Part shown: positions 24,697 to 33,605 of the stretch, one piece after another | How the letters are laid out: each line of letters starts with the position of its first letter | Position numbering within the stretch: position 1 is the stretch's first letter | NCBI RefSeq assembly: GCF_000766865.1 | Contig: NZ_JNFA01000011.1 | Span: forward strand, 124,001-188,000 | Length of the DNA: 64,000 bases | Direction of reading: 5' to 3' | From: Listeria booriae | Lineage (GTDB): Bacteria > Bacillota > Bacilli > Lactobacillales > Listeriaceae | The notes under the pieces: model-generated | Databases searched by the model: none | Seen by the model: only the letters and a program-made list of their open reading frames with translations | What the model was told of the DNA's origin: nothing | Made by a program: the position numbers and the translations under genes

Positions 24697-25223
24697 TTGT
24701 GTCACGCCTCCATCACGATTTTTGTCCCTAAAGCACAGGTGGCTCGGTTATAAATGAATGTACAATGGATTACATTTTTATTTAACGTACATAGTATATC
24801 ACCTTTTATGATTGAATAGTGATGCGAAACTGGGTGCGATTATGATTTTTTGAAGGTTTTGTTTGTACTTTTTGTTACATTCGTAATCTCATCTTCATGT
24901 GCTTTTGCTCGATAAGATAATTATATACTTGTGTTGCGATTCTCACTTATATTTTTGAGGTTTTTTCAAAAATCGAGGGTTATTGTACTGTACTAATAAA
25001 CGATAATTCGTCTAGTAGATAAACTTTTTGCCCTACTAATCTATTTTTAAAAAGGTTATTTGTGAACAGTTTGTGACATATTGCATTTTTGCATATTTTA
25101 ATAGGATGGTACAATTTTGAACCACCTAGAAATCCAAGTGTATTCTTAAAGACTATTTTATTGCGAATTAGTCTGTTACTCTTATAATGTATACTGATAT
25201 CAAACATAGAAGGGGGAATTATT
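24697..25223. promoter_or_regulatory. Divergent promoter region of right regulator pair
   Basis: A 527-nt gap. Two TGTA-N8-TACA dyads are present: 24759-24774 (63 nt before the type-B start) and 24864-24879. The second lies inside the 19-nt sequence 24862-24880, identical to the reverse complement of 5904-5922. The dyads are 105 bp apart, ten helical turns. The type-A promoter lies at 25161-25188. Otherwise AT-rich with no gene seen. Confidence 0.6.
25161..25188 (+). promoter_or_regulatory. Promoter of right type-A regulator
   Basis: TTGCGA (25161-25166) and TATAAT (25183-25188) are separated by 16 nt, about 35 nt upstream of the TTG start, which has an AGGGGG ribosome binding site. Confidence 0.65.
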
Positions 25224-25910
25224 TTGTATCCTAAAAATATCATGGAAGTATTTGCGTCACCTAAAAATTTGGTGAAACTACTGAAAAGAGATTTGCAGTT
25301 CAATCAATTTTGTGTGGAAGAACATTTGAAGAAGGGTGATACGCTCATGCTTGATAGTAAGAACAAGTTTTTTTATATGCTCGAATCGGGGTATTTGAAG
25401 GAGACATATACCGATATATTGAACATCCAGTTTCACCTCATTGTGAAGCCGCCTCACTTCCCTATTTTTGCTACGACCGAAGAGGAAATGCCTGAATCGA
25501 TTAGTCTCACAGCGCTTACAGATGTTAGGTGGTGGAAAATTGATTTTCAGTTTTTCAAAAAGGTGCTTTATTCGGAGGACCCGCGGAGTTATGTGGTGCT
25601 TCATAATCTTTTGTTTGTAAAATCGCGGCTTTATGAGCTGGTCGTTAAGGATCGGATGGAGGCTGCGGATCGGATTTACTATACGTTGCTGCAATTGCTG
25701 GACATTAGTTTGGTGACAGGGAAAAATCGGGCGGAGTTTCCTCGTTTTTTAGATTATACATTGCTTGCGGAACTGGCTTCTACTTCTCGTTCCTATACGG
25801 TGACGTTGCTTGGGGAATTGCGTGGTAAAGGGATTTTAGTGACACATAAAAAACCGTGGAAACTTGAGGATATTGCGGCGCTCCGGGCTTTACTTTTTAA
25901 AGAAAAATAG
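25224..25910 (+). CDS. Crp/Fnr (PrfA-like) regulator, type A, right copy
   Basis: A 228-aa Crp/Fnr-family factor starting at TTG 25224. N-terminal MYPKNIMEVFASPKNLVKLLKR matches the type-A gene at 4908 (about 40% by eye over the first 60 residues). It keeps the barrel (about 30-110), dimer helix and a winged helix near LAELASTSRSYTVTLLGELR. With 24028 it forms the right regulator pair of the island. No Fe-S cysteines and no obvious ligand residues. Confidence 0.88.
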   Translation: MYPKNIMEVFASPKNLVKLLKRDLQFNQFCVEEHLKKGDTLMLDSKNKFFYMLESGYLKETYTDILNIQFHLIVKPPHFPIFATTEEEMPESISLTALTDVRWWKIDFQFFKKVLYSEDPRSYVVLHNLLFVKSRLYELVVKDRMEAADRIYYTLLQLLDISLVTGKNRAEFPRFLDYTLLAELASTSRSYTVTLLGELRGKGILVTHKKPWKLEDIAALRALLFKEK

Positions 25911-25914
25911 GCAC

Positions 25915-25960
25915 AAAAAAAGCCGGGCAGTGAAGGAATTAGCTCCTCCAATGCCCAGCT
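25915..25960. terminator. Terminator between regulator and ctc
   Basis: AGCCGGGCA pairs with TGCCCAGCT (8 of 9, one G-T type), with additional inner pairing. On the minus strand it is followed by seven T, so it serves mainly ctc. Confidence 0.85.
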
Positions 25961-25969
25961 TCTCGTTAT

Positions 25970-26587
25970 TTATTCCGCGTCGTCAGCGCCATGAATAGCT
26001 TCTGGTTCTGCGGCTTCTGTTGTTTCTGGTTCATCGGCTACACGCGGTGCTGCTACGGTTGCGATGACTTCTTCCACGTCGGTAATCACTTCGTAATCAC
26101 CGTTTTTCGGGATATCTGATACGGCGATTGTGTCACCAACATCAAGATCTGTAATATCTAAATCAATGGTTTCTGGTAATTTGTCTGGCGTTGCTGTTAC
26201 TGTGATTTCATACAGTACTTGTTGCAAGACGCCGCCAAGTTTCACGCCTTTGGATTCACCAACTAAGTTCACGCTAACGTTGGCTTCTACTTCTTCGGAC
26301 ATGTTTACCGCAAGCAAATCAATATGCTCGATGTCGCCTTTTAACGGGTCAACTTGGTAATCATGCAGTAGTACATTTAATTTTGCTCCGTCGATCGATA
26401 CAGAAAATACCGAATTTCGGCCATTATCACGAACTGCTTTAATAAATGTTAAAGAGTCTACAGATACAGAGACATTGTCTGCCTTGTAACCATAAATAAC
26501 ACCTGGAATTCTACCTGCATTACGGATAGACGTTATGTTCGAATGCGGTTTTGTTTCTCTTTTTTGGACCTCTAATGTTGTTGCCAT
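25970..26587 (-). CDS. ctc: Ribosomal protein L25/general stress protein Ctc
   Basis: The 205-aa long form (TL5/CTC) binds 5S rRNA. An N-terminal L25 domain (about 1-90, TSIRNAGRIPGVIYGYK, LHDYQVDPLKGDIEHIDL) is followed by the C-terminal beta domain (about 95-185) and an acidic tail. The start is taken at ATG 26585-26587 (MATTLEV) with GGAGTG upstream. The longer frame to 26725 encodes an unrelated N-terminal stretch. In Listeria ctc is a sigma-B-linked stress gene next to ldh, as here, though the two genes are divergent in this window. Confidence 0.95.
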   Translation of the reverse strand: MATTLEVQKRETKPHSNITSIRNAGRIPGVIYGYKADNVSVSVDSLTFIKAVRDNGRNSVFSVSIDGAKLNVLLHDYQVDPLKGDIEHIDLLAVNMSEEVEANVSVNLVGESKGVKLGGVLQQVLYEITVTATPDKLPETIDLDITDLDVGDTIAVSDIPKNGDYEVITDVEEVIATVAAPRVADEPETTEAAEPEAIHGADDAE

Positions 26588-26814
26588 AAAAAAATCACTC
26601 CACTCATTCAATTTATGTTCTACGACTCTATCATATACCCTTTGGCGAAAAAAATGAAACAAAAAGGGTTTACAATTCATGTATAAAGGTAAAGATAGGA
26701 GAAGTCTTCTTCCATGAAAAATCATCAGATGACGCTTTCAGACACCCAAAATCTGTATCATAGCGTTTTCATAAATTTAATATAACACTTTTTTAATTTT
26801 AAGTCGTTCAAGGT

Positions 26815-26842
26815 TTCACAAATGAAAGTATCGTGTTATACT
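26815..26842 (+). promoter_or_regulatory. Promoter of ldh
   Basis: TTCACA (26815-26820) and TATACT (26837-26842) are separated by 16 nt. TTTCACAAATGAAA around the -35 is a partial dyad and contains a Rex-like half site (TTCACAA), but no full Rex operator is present. Confidence 0.6.
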
Positions 26843-26880
26843 GTACTAGTAGATTGTATTTTTTGAAGGAGGAATTAGAA

Positions 26881-27822
26881 ATGAAAGATCATCAAAAAAT
26901 CATTTTAGTCGGGGACGGAGCGGTTGGTTCTAGTTACGCCTTTGCTTGTGTGAATTTAAACATTGGGCAAGAATTCGGGATTATTGATATAGATAAGGAT
27001 AGAACGATTGGGGATGCGATTGATTTAAGTCATGCGGTACCATTCTCAGCGCCTAAAAAGATTTATTCCGCGAACTATAGCGATTGTCATGACGCGGACC
27101 TTGTTGTTGTAACAGCGGGTACTGCGCAAAAGCCTGGTGAAACGAGATTGGATCTTGTCAGCCGTAATATACGTATTATGAAAGCTATCGTAGATGAAGT
27201 TATGGCAAGTGGTTTTGACGGTATTTTCTTGATTGCGTCGAATCCGGTTGATATTTTGACATATGCGACTTGGAAATTCTCTGGTTTGCCTAAGGAACGT
27301 GTTATTGGTTCTGGTACAAGCCTTGATACTGCGCGTTTCCGTATGTCGATTGCGGATTATTTGAAAGTGGATGCGCGTAATGTCCATGGTTACATTCTTG
27401 GTGAACATGGCGATACGGAATTCCCTGCTTGGAGCCATACAACTGTTGGTGGTTTGCCAATTACAGAATGGATTGAAGAAAACGAGCAAGGCGCGATGGA
27501 CACGATTTTCGTAAGTGTTCGTGATGCCGCTTATGAAATTATTAATAAAAAAGGCGCTACGTTCTACGGGATTGCTGCGGCACTGGCACGTATTACGAGA
27601 GCGATTCTTAATAATGAAAATGCGATTTTACCGCTATCGGTATACATGGACGGCCACTACGGTCTAAATGACGTATACATCGGTGCACCAGCCGTTGTAA
27701 ACCGTAAAGGTGTTCGCCACGTCGTTGAAATGAAACTAAACGACCTTGAAAAACAACAAATGGCTGCGTCTGCTTCAACTTTGAAAAAAGTATTAGACGA
27801 TGCGATGAAGGAAGTTCAATAA
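26881..27822 (+). CDS. ldh: L-lactate dehydrogenase
   Basis: A 313-aa NAD-dependent enzyme reducing pyruvate to L-lactate in fermentation. Start at ATG 26881 behind GAAGGAGG. It has [11 protein letters not shown] (nucleotide loop), [12 protein letters not shown] (active-site loop Arg), [22 protein letters not shown] and [13 protein letters not shown] with the catalytic His. Full length for the family. ldh is the downstream landmark of the L. monocytogenes PrfA virulence cluster. Here an EPS island with PrfA-like regulators lies on the ctc side. Confidence 0.97.
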   Translation: MKDHQKIILVGDGAVGSSYAFACVNLNIGQEFGIIDIDKDRTIGDAIDLSHAVPFSAPKKIYSANYSDCHDADLVVVTAGTAQKPGETRLDLVSRNIRIMKAIVDEVMASGFDGIFLIASNPVDILTYATWKFSGLPKERVIGSGTSLDTARFRMSIADYLKVDARNVHGYILGEHGDTEFPAWSHTTVGGLPITEWIEENEQGAMDTIFVSVRDAAYEIINKKGATFYGIAAALARITRAILNNENAILPLSVYMDGHYGLNDVYIGAPAVVNRKGVRHVVEMKLNDLEKQQMAASASTLKKVLDDAMKEVQ

Positions 27823-27837
27823 TTCGATTTTGATGAG

Positions 27838-27866
27838 GCGCCGAGCTTGGATTCGGCGCTTTCTTT
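27838..27866 (+). terminator. Terminator of ldh
   Basis: GCGCCGA pairs with TCGGCGC around an 8-nt loop, followed by TTTCTTT, 16 nt after the stop codon. Confidence 0.85.
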
Positions 27867-27926
27867 GTGTTTTGCCGCCGATTATGATATTTTATGGATA
27901 ACGACGAAATTTTTGGAGGTAATGGA

Positions 27927-28247
27927 ATGATTTCTACAACAACACCGAGCATTAATGGCAAAGAGATTGTGGAGTATAAACAAATTGTTTTTGGTGAAGT
28001 AATTACCGGGGTTAATTTTGTGAAAGATATTGGTGCGGGATTGCGGAACTTCTTCGGCGGACGCTCGGAAGGCTATGAGCAGGAGCTGATTAGTGCTCGT
28101 GAGGAAGCGATTCGGGAAATGGAAGCTCGCGCAGAACAGATCGGCGCTAACGCAGTTGTTGGCGTGGATATTGATTATGAAGTGCTCGGCGCAGACAACG
28201 GCATGTTGATGGTTACTGCTTCTGGAACTGCTGTTGTTATTTCTTAA
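27927..28247 (+). CDS. YbjQ family (UPF0145) protein
   Basis: A 106-aa cytosolic protein of the YbjQ/DUF74 heavy-metal-binding-like family. Start at ATG 27927 with GGAGGTAATGGA upstream, which gives the usual family length. Motifs: [38 protein letters not shown] and [15 protein letters not shown]. These proteins form pentamers; their role is not established. It is flanked by terminators, so it is a single-gene unit. Confidence 0.92.
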   Translation: MISTTTPSINGKEIVEYKQIVFGEVITGVNFVKDIGAGLRNFFGGRSEGYEQELISAREEAIREMEARAEQIGANAVVGVDIDYEVLGADNGMLMVTASGTAVVIS

Positions 28248-28256
28248 TAAAAAAAC

Positions 28257-28305
28257 GAAGATTGTTTACGCCCCAATGTGAGGTGTAAACAATCTTCTTT
28301 TTTTA
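28257..28305. terminator. Bidirectional terminator
   Basis: GAAGATTGTTTAC pairs with GTAAACAATCTTC (13 bp), then a run of T on the + side and A-run on the other. It serves ybjQ and the convergent MMPL gene. Confidence 0.9.
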
Positions 28306-30432
28306 TTTATCTTTTAAGTGATGGCCTTCGATGTCAAGGGATGGCAGGATTTTGTCGAGCCATTTTGGCATGTACCATGAGCCTTTGCCGAATAGTTTCG
28401 TTAGGGCTGGAATGATGGTTAGGCGGACGACGAATGCGTCGAATAGAACGCCGAAACCGAGCGCGATACCGATAGATTTAATCATGGCGTCTGGTGCGAA
28501 GACAAAGCTGATGAAGACGGAGAACATGATTAGGGCGGCAGCGACAATGACTGGGCCACTTTCTCTTAGGCCGGTTTTGATGGAATGCGTGTTGTCTTTG
28601 GTTAGTGTGTATTCTTCGTGAACGCGTGACATCAGGAATACTTCATAATCCATGGCGAGTCCGAACAGGATGCCGATCGTGATGACTGGCAGGAAGGCTA
28701 GAACTGGGCCGGTGGTACTAATGCCAAATAGTTCTTTGAAAACTCCTTCTTGCGTGATAAGCGTCGTGAATCCGAGTGTTGCGGTTAGGGATAGCACGAA
28801 TCCTAGTACGGCAATCAATGGAATGAGTAGTGAGCGGAATACGACGGTTAGCAAAATGAATGCTAGTACGACGATAACTCCAGCAAAAACAGGGATGGCA
28901 TCATTTAGTTTTTGTGACATGTCAATGTTGATGGCGCTTTGTCCTGTGACTTCCATATTGATATTGTATTTGCTATCTGTTGTTTTGGCGTAGCTTCTTA
29001 GGTCGTGAACGAGTTGTGAGGTTTTGCTGTCTGTTGGACCTGTTTTTGGAATAACGGAAATGAGTGCGTAGTCGCCTGCTTTGTTTGGCATTGGTGGTGT
29101 GACGATGGCTACGTTTTTCATTTCGGAAATGTGTTTAGTGACATCGGTTAGTTTCGCTGCGTCCTGTTTATCTTTGACGTTTGCCAAAATGACTAGTGGA
29201 CCGTTGAAACCTTCGCCGAATTTGTCGGATAGAATATCATATGCTTTTTTCTCGGTGAAATCGTTTGGTTTGGCGCCGTTATCTGGAATTCCTAGTTCCA
29301 TTGATGCGAACGGAATACTTAGACCGCCTAAAATGAGAACGGAAAGTAGGAACGCGATGAATGGCTTGCCAACAACGAATTTCGTCCAAATGTTATCGTT
29401 TGGTTTCCCGGCTTTTGTTTTTTGTGGTTTAATTTTTTTGTGTAGTAGGCCGATGAACGCTGGGATTAAGACGAGTGCGGAAAGGACCGCGAATAGGACA
29501 CTGACCGCGGAGGCTAGTCCCATGATGGTTAGGAATTCAATGCCGACTAGTGATAGACCGCAAACAGCGATAATTACTGTAATCCCTGCAAAAATGACCG
29601 CGCTACCTGCTGTTCCTGTTGCTAGACCAATTGCTTTTAGATGGTCTTCCTCGGTGCGGATAATTTGGCGGTATTTAAATAGGATGAATAGGGCGTAATC
29701 GATTGCTACGGCTAGACCGATCATGACTGCTAAGGTCAGTGTGACGTTTGGCATGTCGACATAGCTTGAGACGATGGCGATGATGCCGATACTTGTTCCT
29801 AAGCTTAGTAATGCCGTGATAATTGGTAGTCCTGCTGCGATTACGGAACCGAAGGCAATGATTAGGATGACAAGTGCTACAACGATACCGATTGCTTCTG
29901 ATGAGCCGCCGATTTCCATTGGTGAAATCATGACGTTCCCTGTCAACTCGGTTTGAAGATGTTTGTTGTCCATGTCTTTTAGCGCAGTTTTGACTTTATT
30001 AATCGATTTCTCGTTTACTGCCATTGCGCTAACATTGTAGTTGATGTCTGCGAAAGCCGTTGTCATGTCTGGACTGATTGTTTTTGCTTCGTATGGATTG
30101 GCAATGCTTTCGATTTTCGCGTCGTTTTTCTTGATTTCTGCTAAAACTTTAGTGATGGACGCTTGGGCTTCTGGTGTTACAATCCCTTTATCTTGATCGC
30201 TTTTGAAAACAACGCGGATGCTCCCCTTCTGGCTATCCTGATTGAATTCTTGTTCGATTTTATCGGATGTATCTAATGATTTTAGACCACTCATTTTGAT
30301 GTCATCGGAAAAATTAATCCCTTTTATGGCTAGTACAGCCACAATAATTCCTAGTACGACAAACCATGAAATGATGGTTTTCCATTTGTGTTTAGCAAAT
30401 GTTTGTCCTAATTTGTAAAGTAAATTTGCCAC
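28303..30432 (-). CDS. MMPL/RND family transporter (YdfJ-like)
   Basis: A 709-aa membrane protein with two halves. Each has one leading helix (first at about 15-35), a large external domain, and five to six helices. The first helix cluster is at about 175-345 with the VAIDYALFILFKYRQ motif; the second is at about 510-690 with GLAMDYEVFLMSRVHEEY. The conserved DY pair in each half is the proton-relay site of MMPL proteins. It exports lipids or drugs by proton antiport. The divergent TetR gene at 30564 is the likely regulator. Confidence 0.92.
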   Translation of the reverse strand: MANLLYKLGQTFAKHKWKTIISWFVVLGIIVAVLAIKGINFSDDIKMSGLKSLDTSDKIEQEFNQDSQKGSIRVVFKSDQDKGIVTPEAQASITKVLAEIKKNDAKIESIANPYEAKTISPDMTTAFADINYNVSAMAVNEKSINKVKTALKDMDNKHLQTELTGNVMISPMEIGGSSEAIGIVVALVILIIAFGSVIAAGLPIITALLSLGTSIGIIAIVSSYVDMPNVTLTLAVMIGLAVAIDYALFILFKYRQIIRTEEDHLKAIGLATGTAGSAVIFAGITVIIAVCGLSLVGIEFLTIMGLASAVSVLFAVLSALVLIPAFIGLLHKKIKPQKTKAGKPNDNIWTKFVVGKPFIAFLLSVLILGGLSIPFASMELGIPDNGAKPNDFTEKKAYDILSDKFGEGFNGPLVILANVKDKQDAAKLTDVTKHISEMKNVAIVTPPMPNKAGDYALISVIPKTGPTDSKTSQLVHDLRSYAKTTDSKYNINMEVTGQSAINIDMSQKLNDAIPVFAGVIVVLAFILLTVVFRSLLIPLIAVLGFVLSLTATLGFTTLITQEGVFKELFGISTTGPVLAFLPVITIGILFGLAMDYEVFLMSRVHEEYTLTKDNTHSIKTGLRESGPVIVAAALIMFSVFISFVFAPDAMIKSIGIALGFGVLFDAFVVRLTIIPALTKLFGKGSWYMPKWLDKILPSLDIEGHHLKDK

Positions 30433-30473
30433 TTAATTTGTTTCCTCCTTCGTTTCACGGTATAATTATAAGC

Positions 30474-30540
30474 ATACAGTGTATATTACAGGATTTTGGG
30501 GCAAAATGTAAGAATCATAATGCTAACTTTGTATAGTTAG
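30474..30540. promoter_or_regulatory. Intergenic dyads between MMPL and TetR genes
   Basis: Two inverted repeats lie in the divergent promoter: ATAC-AGT-GTAT (30474-30484) and CTAACT-N6-AGTTAG (30523-30540). Either could be the TetR operator. A minus-strand TATAAT overlaps ATTATA at 30464-30469. Confidence 0.45.
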
Positions 30541-30563
30541 ACTACAAAAAAGGGGAAGTGTCG

Positions 30564-31109
30564 ATGAACGATAATGACTTAAGAGTGCTAAAAACGAAGA
30601 AAGCGTTGTCACAAACCTTGTCACGGATGTTGGAAAAACAAGAGCTCTCGACGATAACGGTGAATAGTATTTGCGAGAATGCGATGGTTCATCGGACGAC
30701 TTTTTATAAGCATTTTTATGATAAGTATGATTTGTTGGTGTACGTGTTGCGCGAGCAGTTTCAAGGGTATTTTTCATTGGATATTAAACAGCGAATTAAC
30801 CATCCGTTTCAGTCGGCATTTTCGATTGTTTTTATTGATTTGCAGTCGATATTGGACAAGCAGGAAAAGGATGAGGCGTTTTCGAAGACGATTGCGGATT
30901 ATTTTTTAGCGGAGTTTCAGCGGGATATTGAGAGTAATATTGATAAATTGACGCTATCGGAAGATTTTCCGCCAGACCTATTGACGTATATTTACGCGGC
31001 GAATATTGGTGCGATTTTGCATTGGGCGCGAAATACCGATGAGCCTTATGATTGGGCGCATTTAGATAAGTTATTTACAGCCGTTTTGCCTGTGAAAATT
31101 AATATTTGA
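30564..31109 (+). CDS. TetR/AcrR family regulator
   Basis: A 181-aa repressor. Start at ATG 30564 (AGGGG 8 nt upstream); the GTG at 30558 is too close to that site. N-terminal HTH at about 22-60 (TITVNSICENAMVHRTTFYKHF, DKYDLL) and an all-helical C-terminal domain for ligand and dimer contacts. Divergent from the MMPL exporter gene, with dyads between, the usual setting of a local repressor. Confidence 0.92.
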   Translation: MNDNDLRVLKTKKALSQTLSRMLEKQELSTITVNSICENAMVHRTTFYKHFYDKYDLLVYVLREQFQGYFSLDIKQRINHPFQSAFSIVFIDLQSILDKQEKDEAFSKTIADYFLAEFQRDIESNIDKLTLSEDFPPDLLTYIYAANIGAILHWARNTDEPYDWAHLDKLFTAVLPVKINI

Positions 31110-31128
31110 TTGCAGGGTTTAGCCATAC

Positions 31129-31170
31129 AAAAAAGTTAGATGCGCGTGATGATGGCATCTAACTTTTTTT
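31129..31170. terminator. Bidirectional terminator
   Basis: AAAAAGTTAGATGC pairs with GCATCTAACTTTTT (14 bp) and ends in T-run on +. It lies between convergent tetR and aldo/keto reductase genes. Confidence 0.9.
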
Positions 31171-31179
31171 CGATTCGTA

Positions 31180-32097
31180 TTAAGGTAATTCATTTCCTGC
31201 TGCTAAATAAATTTCATACCATTCTTGTCTTGTTAATGTAATATCGGATGCTGCGCTGATGTCTTGCAAACGTTGCGGATTCATCGTTCCAACGATTGTT
31301 TGAATCTTCGCTGGGTGACGCAAAATCCATGCTGTTGCAATGGCTGTGTTTTTAACGCCTTTATCAGCGGCAATGCGGTCGATGACTTTGTTTAGTTCTG
31401 GGAATTTCGGATTATCTAGAAAAACGCCTTCGAAAAAGCCAAATTGGAATGGCGACCAAGCTTGGATTGTGATGTCTTTTAGACGACAATAATCTAAAAT
31501 ACTACCATCGCGGTCTACAGAACGGTCAATCTTCATGTTTACGTTAAGTCCCGCGTCAATCATGCCTGTGTTGGTAATGCTTAATTGCAGTTGATTCGCG
31601 ACTAACTTCTGTTCTACATATTTGCTTAAAAGTTCGATTTGCATCGGATTTTGGTTACTAACGCCGAACTCGCGCACTTTACCGCTCTTCTTAAGCGACG
31701 TGAAGGCTTCTGCAACCTCTTCTGGCTCCACTAATGTATCAGGACGGTGGAGCAATAAAATATCGATATAGTCGGTGTCTAGACGTTTTAAGATGCCATC
31801 TACCGATTCTAAAATATGTTCTTTTGAAAAATCAAACATACCTGGACGAATACCACATTTAGATTGTAAAATCATTTTTTCGCGAACCGCTGGATTCATT
31901 CCAACCGCTTTTGCGAAAACTTCTTCTGATTTTCCGCCGCCATAAATGTCTGCATGATCGAAGAAATTAATGCCTGCGTCCATCGCTGTTTGGATTACTT
32001 TTTGGGCATCGTCGTTTGACAAATCTGCCATGCGCATGCAACCTAGCGCGATTTCAGGTACTTCTAAACCACTGTTACCAAGATTAATTTTGTTCAA
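31180..32097 (-). CDS. Aldo/keto reductase
   Basis: A 305-aa NADPH-dependent oxidoreductase of the YdhF/YcsN-like group. (beta/alpha)8 barrel with the tetrad: Asp in GINFFDHADIYGGG (about 49), Tyr in the same motif, Lys in ILQSKCGIR and His in LLLHRPD. The C-terminal NADPH-binding part has GTMNPQRLQDIS. Reduces aldehydes or ketones; substrate unknown. It stands alone between a terminator and the DUF4003 gene. Confidence 0.92.
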   Translation of the reverse strand: MNKINLGNSGLEVPEIALGCMRMADLSNDDAQKVIQTAMDAGINFFDHADIYGGGKSEEVFAKAVGMNPAVREKMILQSKCGIRPGMFDFSKEHILESVDGILKRLDTDYIDILLLHRPDTLVEPEEVAEAFTSLKKSGKVREFGVSNQNPMQIELLSKYVEQKLVANQLQLSITNTGMIDAGLNVNMKIDRSVDRDGSILDYCRLKDITIQAWSPFQFGFFEGVFLDNPKFPELNKVIDRIAADKGVKNTAIATAWILRHPAKIQTIVGTMNPQRLQDISAASDITLTRQEWYEIYLAAGNELP

Positions 32098-32178
32098 TGG
32101 AAAACACCTCTTTATCTTATTTGGGTGACGCTTACTTTCTTATTTTCACACGCCCTCACGCTTAAGTCAATTAATAAC

Positions 32179-33174
32179 TCAGGAGCCACTGCTAGCTGCT
32201 GTTGCCGCACTTGCTGCCGCTGCTGCACTCGCCGCTGCCGCACGCTCAATCGCGATAAGCACATGAATCGATACCATCAAGCTCTCGACTTGTTCTTTCG
32301 TCATGTTTCTTGCCTGGTCTTCAGTATACAAACTCAAAGCCATCGCCGTCGAAAACTCCCGATTCCAGCGCAAACCGGCATCTTCCCGCATCGCTTCAAT
32401 TAAATCAAAGAACGACGCGTCCAACTCTACACTATCGCGCACATACGCCAAAATACCAAGTGTCGCATAATGAATCGGCCGCACTTTCACACTCGCGCGG
32501 TCTAACTCCTCAGCCAATGCAATCACTTTTTTCACGTGTTCTGCGTCTTTTTCCATGAAAATCAATGTCGATGTCGCCGCCAAAAATTGCAGGCTATCGC
32601 TTCGGCGGAATCCAGCACGATTAAATTCTGTGAAATAATACTCGTTAATCTCCGTAAGCTTCTCTGGTGATAGCGGCGTATCTAATTGCGCCAACAGAAC
32701 AGCCGAAGTCACGTCCTCTGCACCAGTTAAAAACGGATGTTGCTTGCGCAAACAAACATAAATTGCCTTCGCCCGCTCAGCCACCCGTCGCGGATTATCC
32801 GCTCGTAGCAACAAATACGCACCAAAATAAGTAAAGTTCGTCCGCTTAAAACCACTCTCTATCAATAACTCATAATGGTCAATCAAACGCTTCACCGTCT
32901 CCGCATCATTCTGCCCATTGACCTGCAAAAGCCCAGCTAACGAAGCCCGCGTATTGCCATCCAGCGTGTTGAAAAAACCGAGTTGCTTTTTAAACAAAGT
33001 GACCGTTTCTTTAAAAGCTTCTGCGTTAATTTCAATATTTTCACTCGTAAATAACTGCGCGATAAGAAACCGAATTCGCTTATCCACCGCCATGACACCC
33101 GACGTTTTCACAAGTTGATAATTCGACAACAAACCGCTTACAATTTTACCACTTTCAAAAGATATTTCTGACAT
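32179..33174 (-). CDS. DUF4003 family protein
   Basis: A 331-aa cytosolic protein of the Firmicute DUF4003 family, function unknown. Start at ATG 33172-33174 with AAGGAG 9 nt upstream; the longer frame to 33192 has none. It is mostly helical, with characteristic FLIAQLFTSENIEI, GFKRTNFTYFGAYLLL and AGFRRSDSLQFLA segments. The last about 22 residues are almost only Ala, Ser and Thr, a low-complexity tail after RAAAASA. Downstream partner of the DUF5713 gene by orientation (29 nt). Confidence 0.85.
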   Translation of the reverse strand: MSEISFESGKIVSGLLSNYQLVKTSGVMAVDKRIRFLIAQLFTSENIEINAEAFKETVTLFKKQLGFFNTLDGNTRASLAGLLQVNGQNDAETVKRLIDHYELLIESGFKRTNFTYFGAYLLLRADNPRRVAERAKAIYVCLRKQHPFLTGAEDVTSAVLLAQLDTPLSPEKLTEINEYYFTEFNRAGFRRSDSLQFLAATSTLIFMEKDAEHVKKVIALAEELDRASVKVRPIHYATLGILAYVRDSVELDASFFDLIEAMREDAGLRWNREFSTAMALSLYTEDQARNMTKEQVESLMVSIHVLIAIERAAAASAAAAASAATAASSGS

Positions 33175-33203
33175 TTTTCCACGCTCCTTCACAGTTTAGG
33201 CAA

Positions 33204-33518
33204 TTACCACTCTCGTTCGCGAATAGCCTCTTCACAATCAATAGCCACTTTATAATGCACCAAAATTAAATCCACCGTTTCACCAATCGATTCACGCGCC
33301 GCCGTCTCTATTTCACTATCATTATCATCAAATTCTTCTTCTAGCTCATTAATACCAATTGTCGCCTTGTCAAACGCAGCTTGAATAACTTCCAAATCCG
33401 ATTCACCACTCTCTAAGAGCGCCACCACTTCTTTTAAAAGCGTCTTAATTTTATCTACAAGGAAATCGGGAAAATAGGGGTCACGATACATATCCGCTAA
33501 ATAATCTTTTTCGAGCAT
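33204..33518 (-). CDS. DUF5713 family protein
   Basis: A 104-aa acidic helical protein. Start at ATG 33516-33518 (MLEKDYLADMYRD) with GAGG 8 nt upstream. The MYRDPYFPDFLVDKIK start and EFDDNDSEIETAARESIGE motif are typical of DUF5713, whose function is unknown. It is 29 nt upstream of the DUF4003 gene on the same strand, so probably co-transcribed. Confidence 0.85.
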   Translation of the reverse strand: MLEKDYLADMYRDPYFPDFLVDKIKTLLKEVVALLESGESDLEVIQAAFDKATIGINELEEEFDDNDSEIETAARESIGETVDLILVHYKVAIDCEEAIREREW

Positions 33519-33563
33519 CTGCAAAACCTCACTTTGTATAGTAATTTCAGGCCCATTATAACA

Positions 33564-33595
33564 CAAAAAACCGCAAACAACATACTGTCCGCGGT
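33564..33595 (-). terminator. Terminator after amino acid permease
   Basis: Minus-strand ACCGC pairs with GCGGT around a 16-nt loop, followed by six T. Confidence 0.7.
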
Positions 33596-33605
33596 CCCAT
33601 TTCTC

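Noticed and set aside
26588..26725. N-terminal extension of Ctc
   Set aside because: Unlike any L25 N terminus. The ATG at 26587 matches the family start and has a ribosome site.
29081..29698. 205-aa + strand frame inside the MMPL gene
   Set aside because: Antisense shadow of a well supported 709-aa transporter; no ribosome site.
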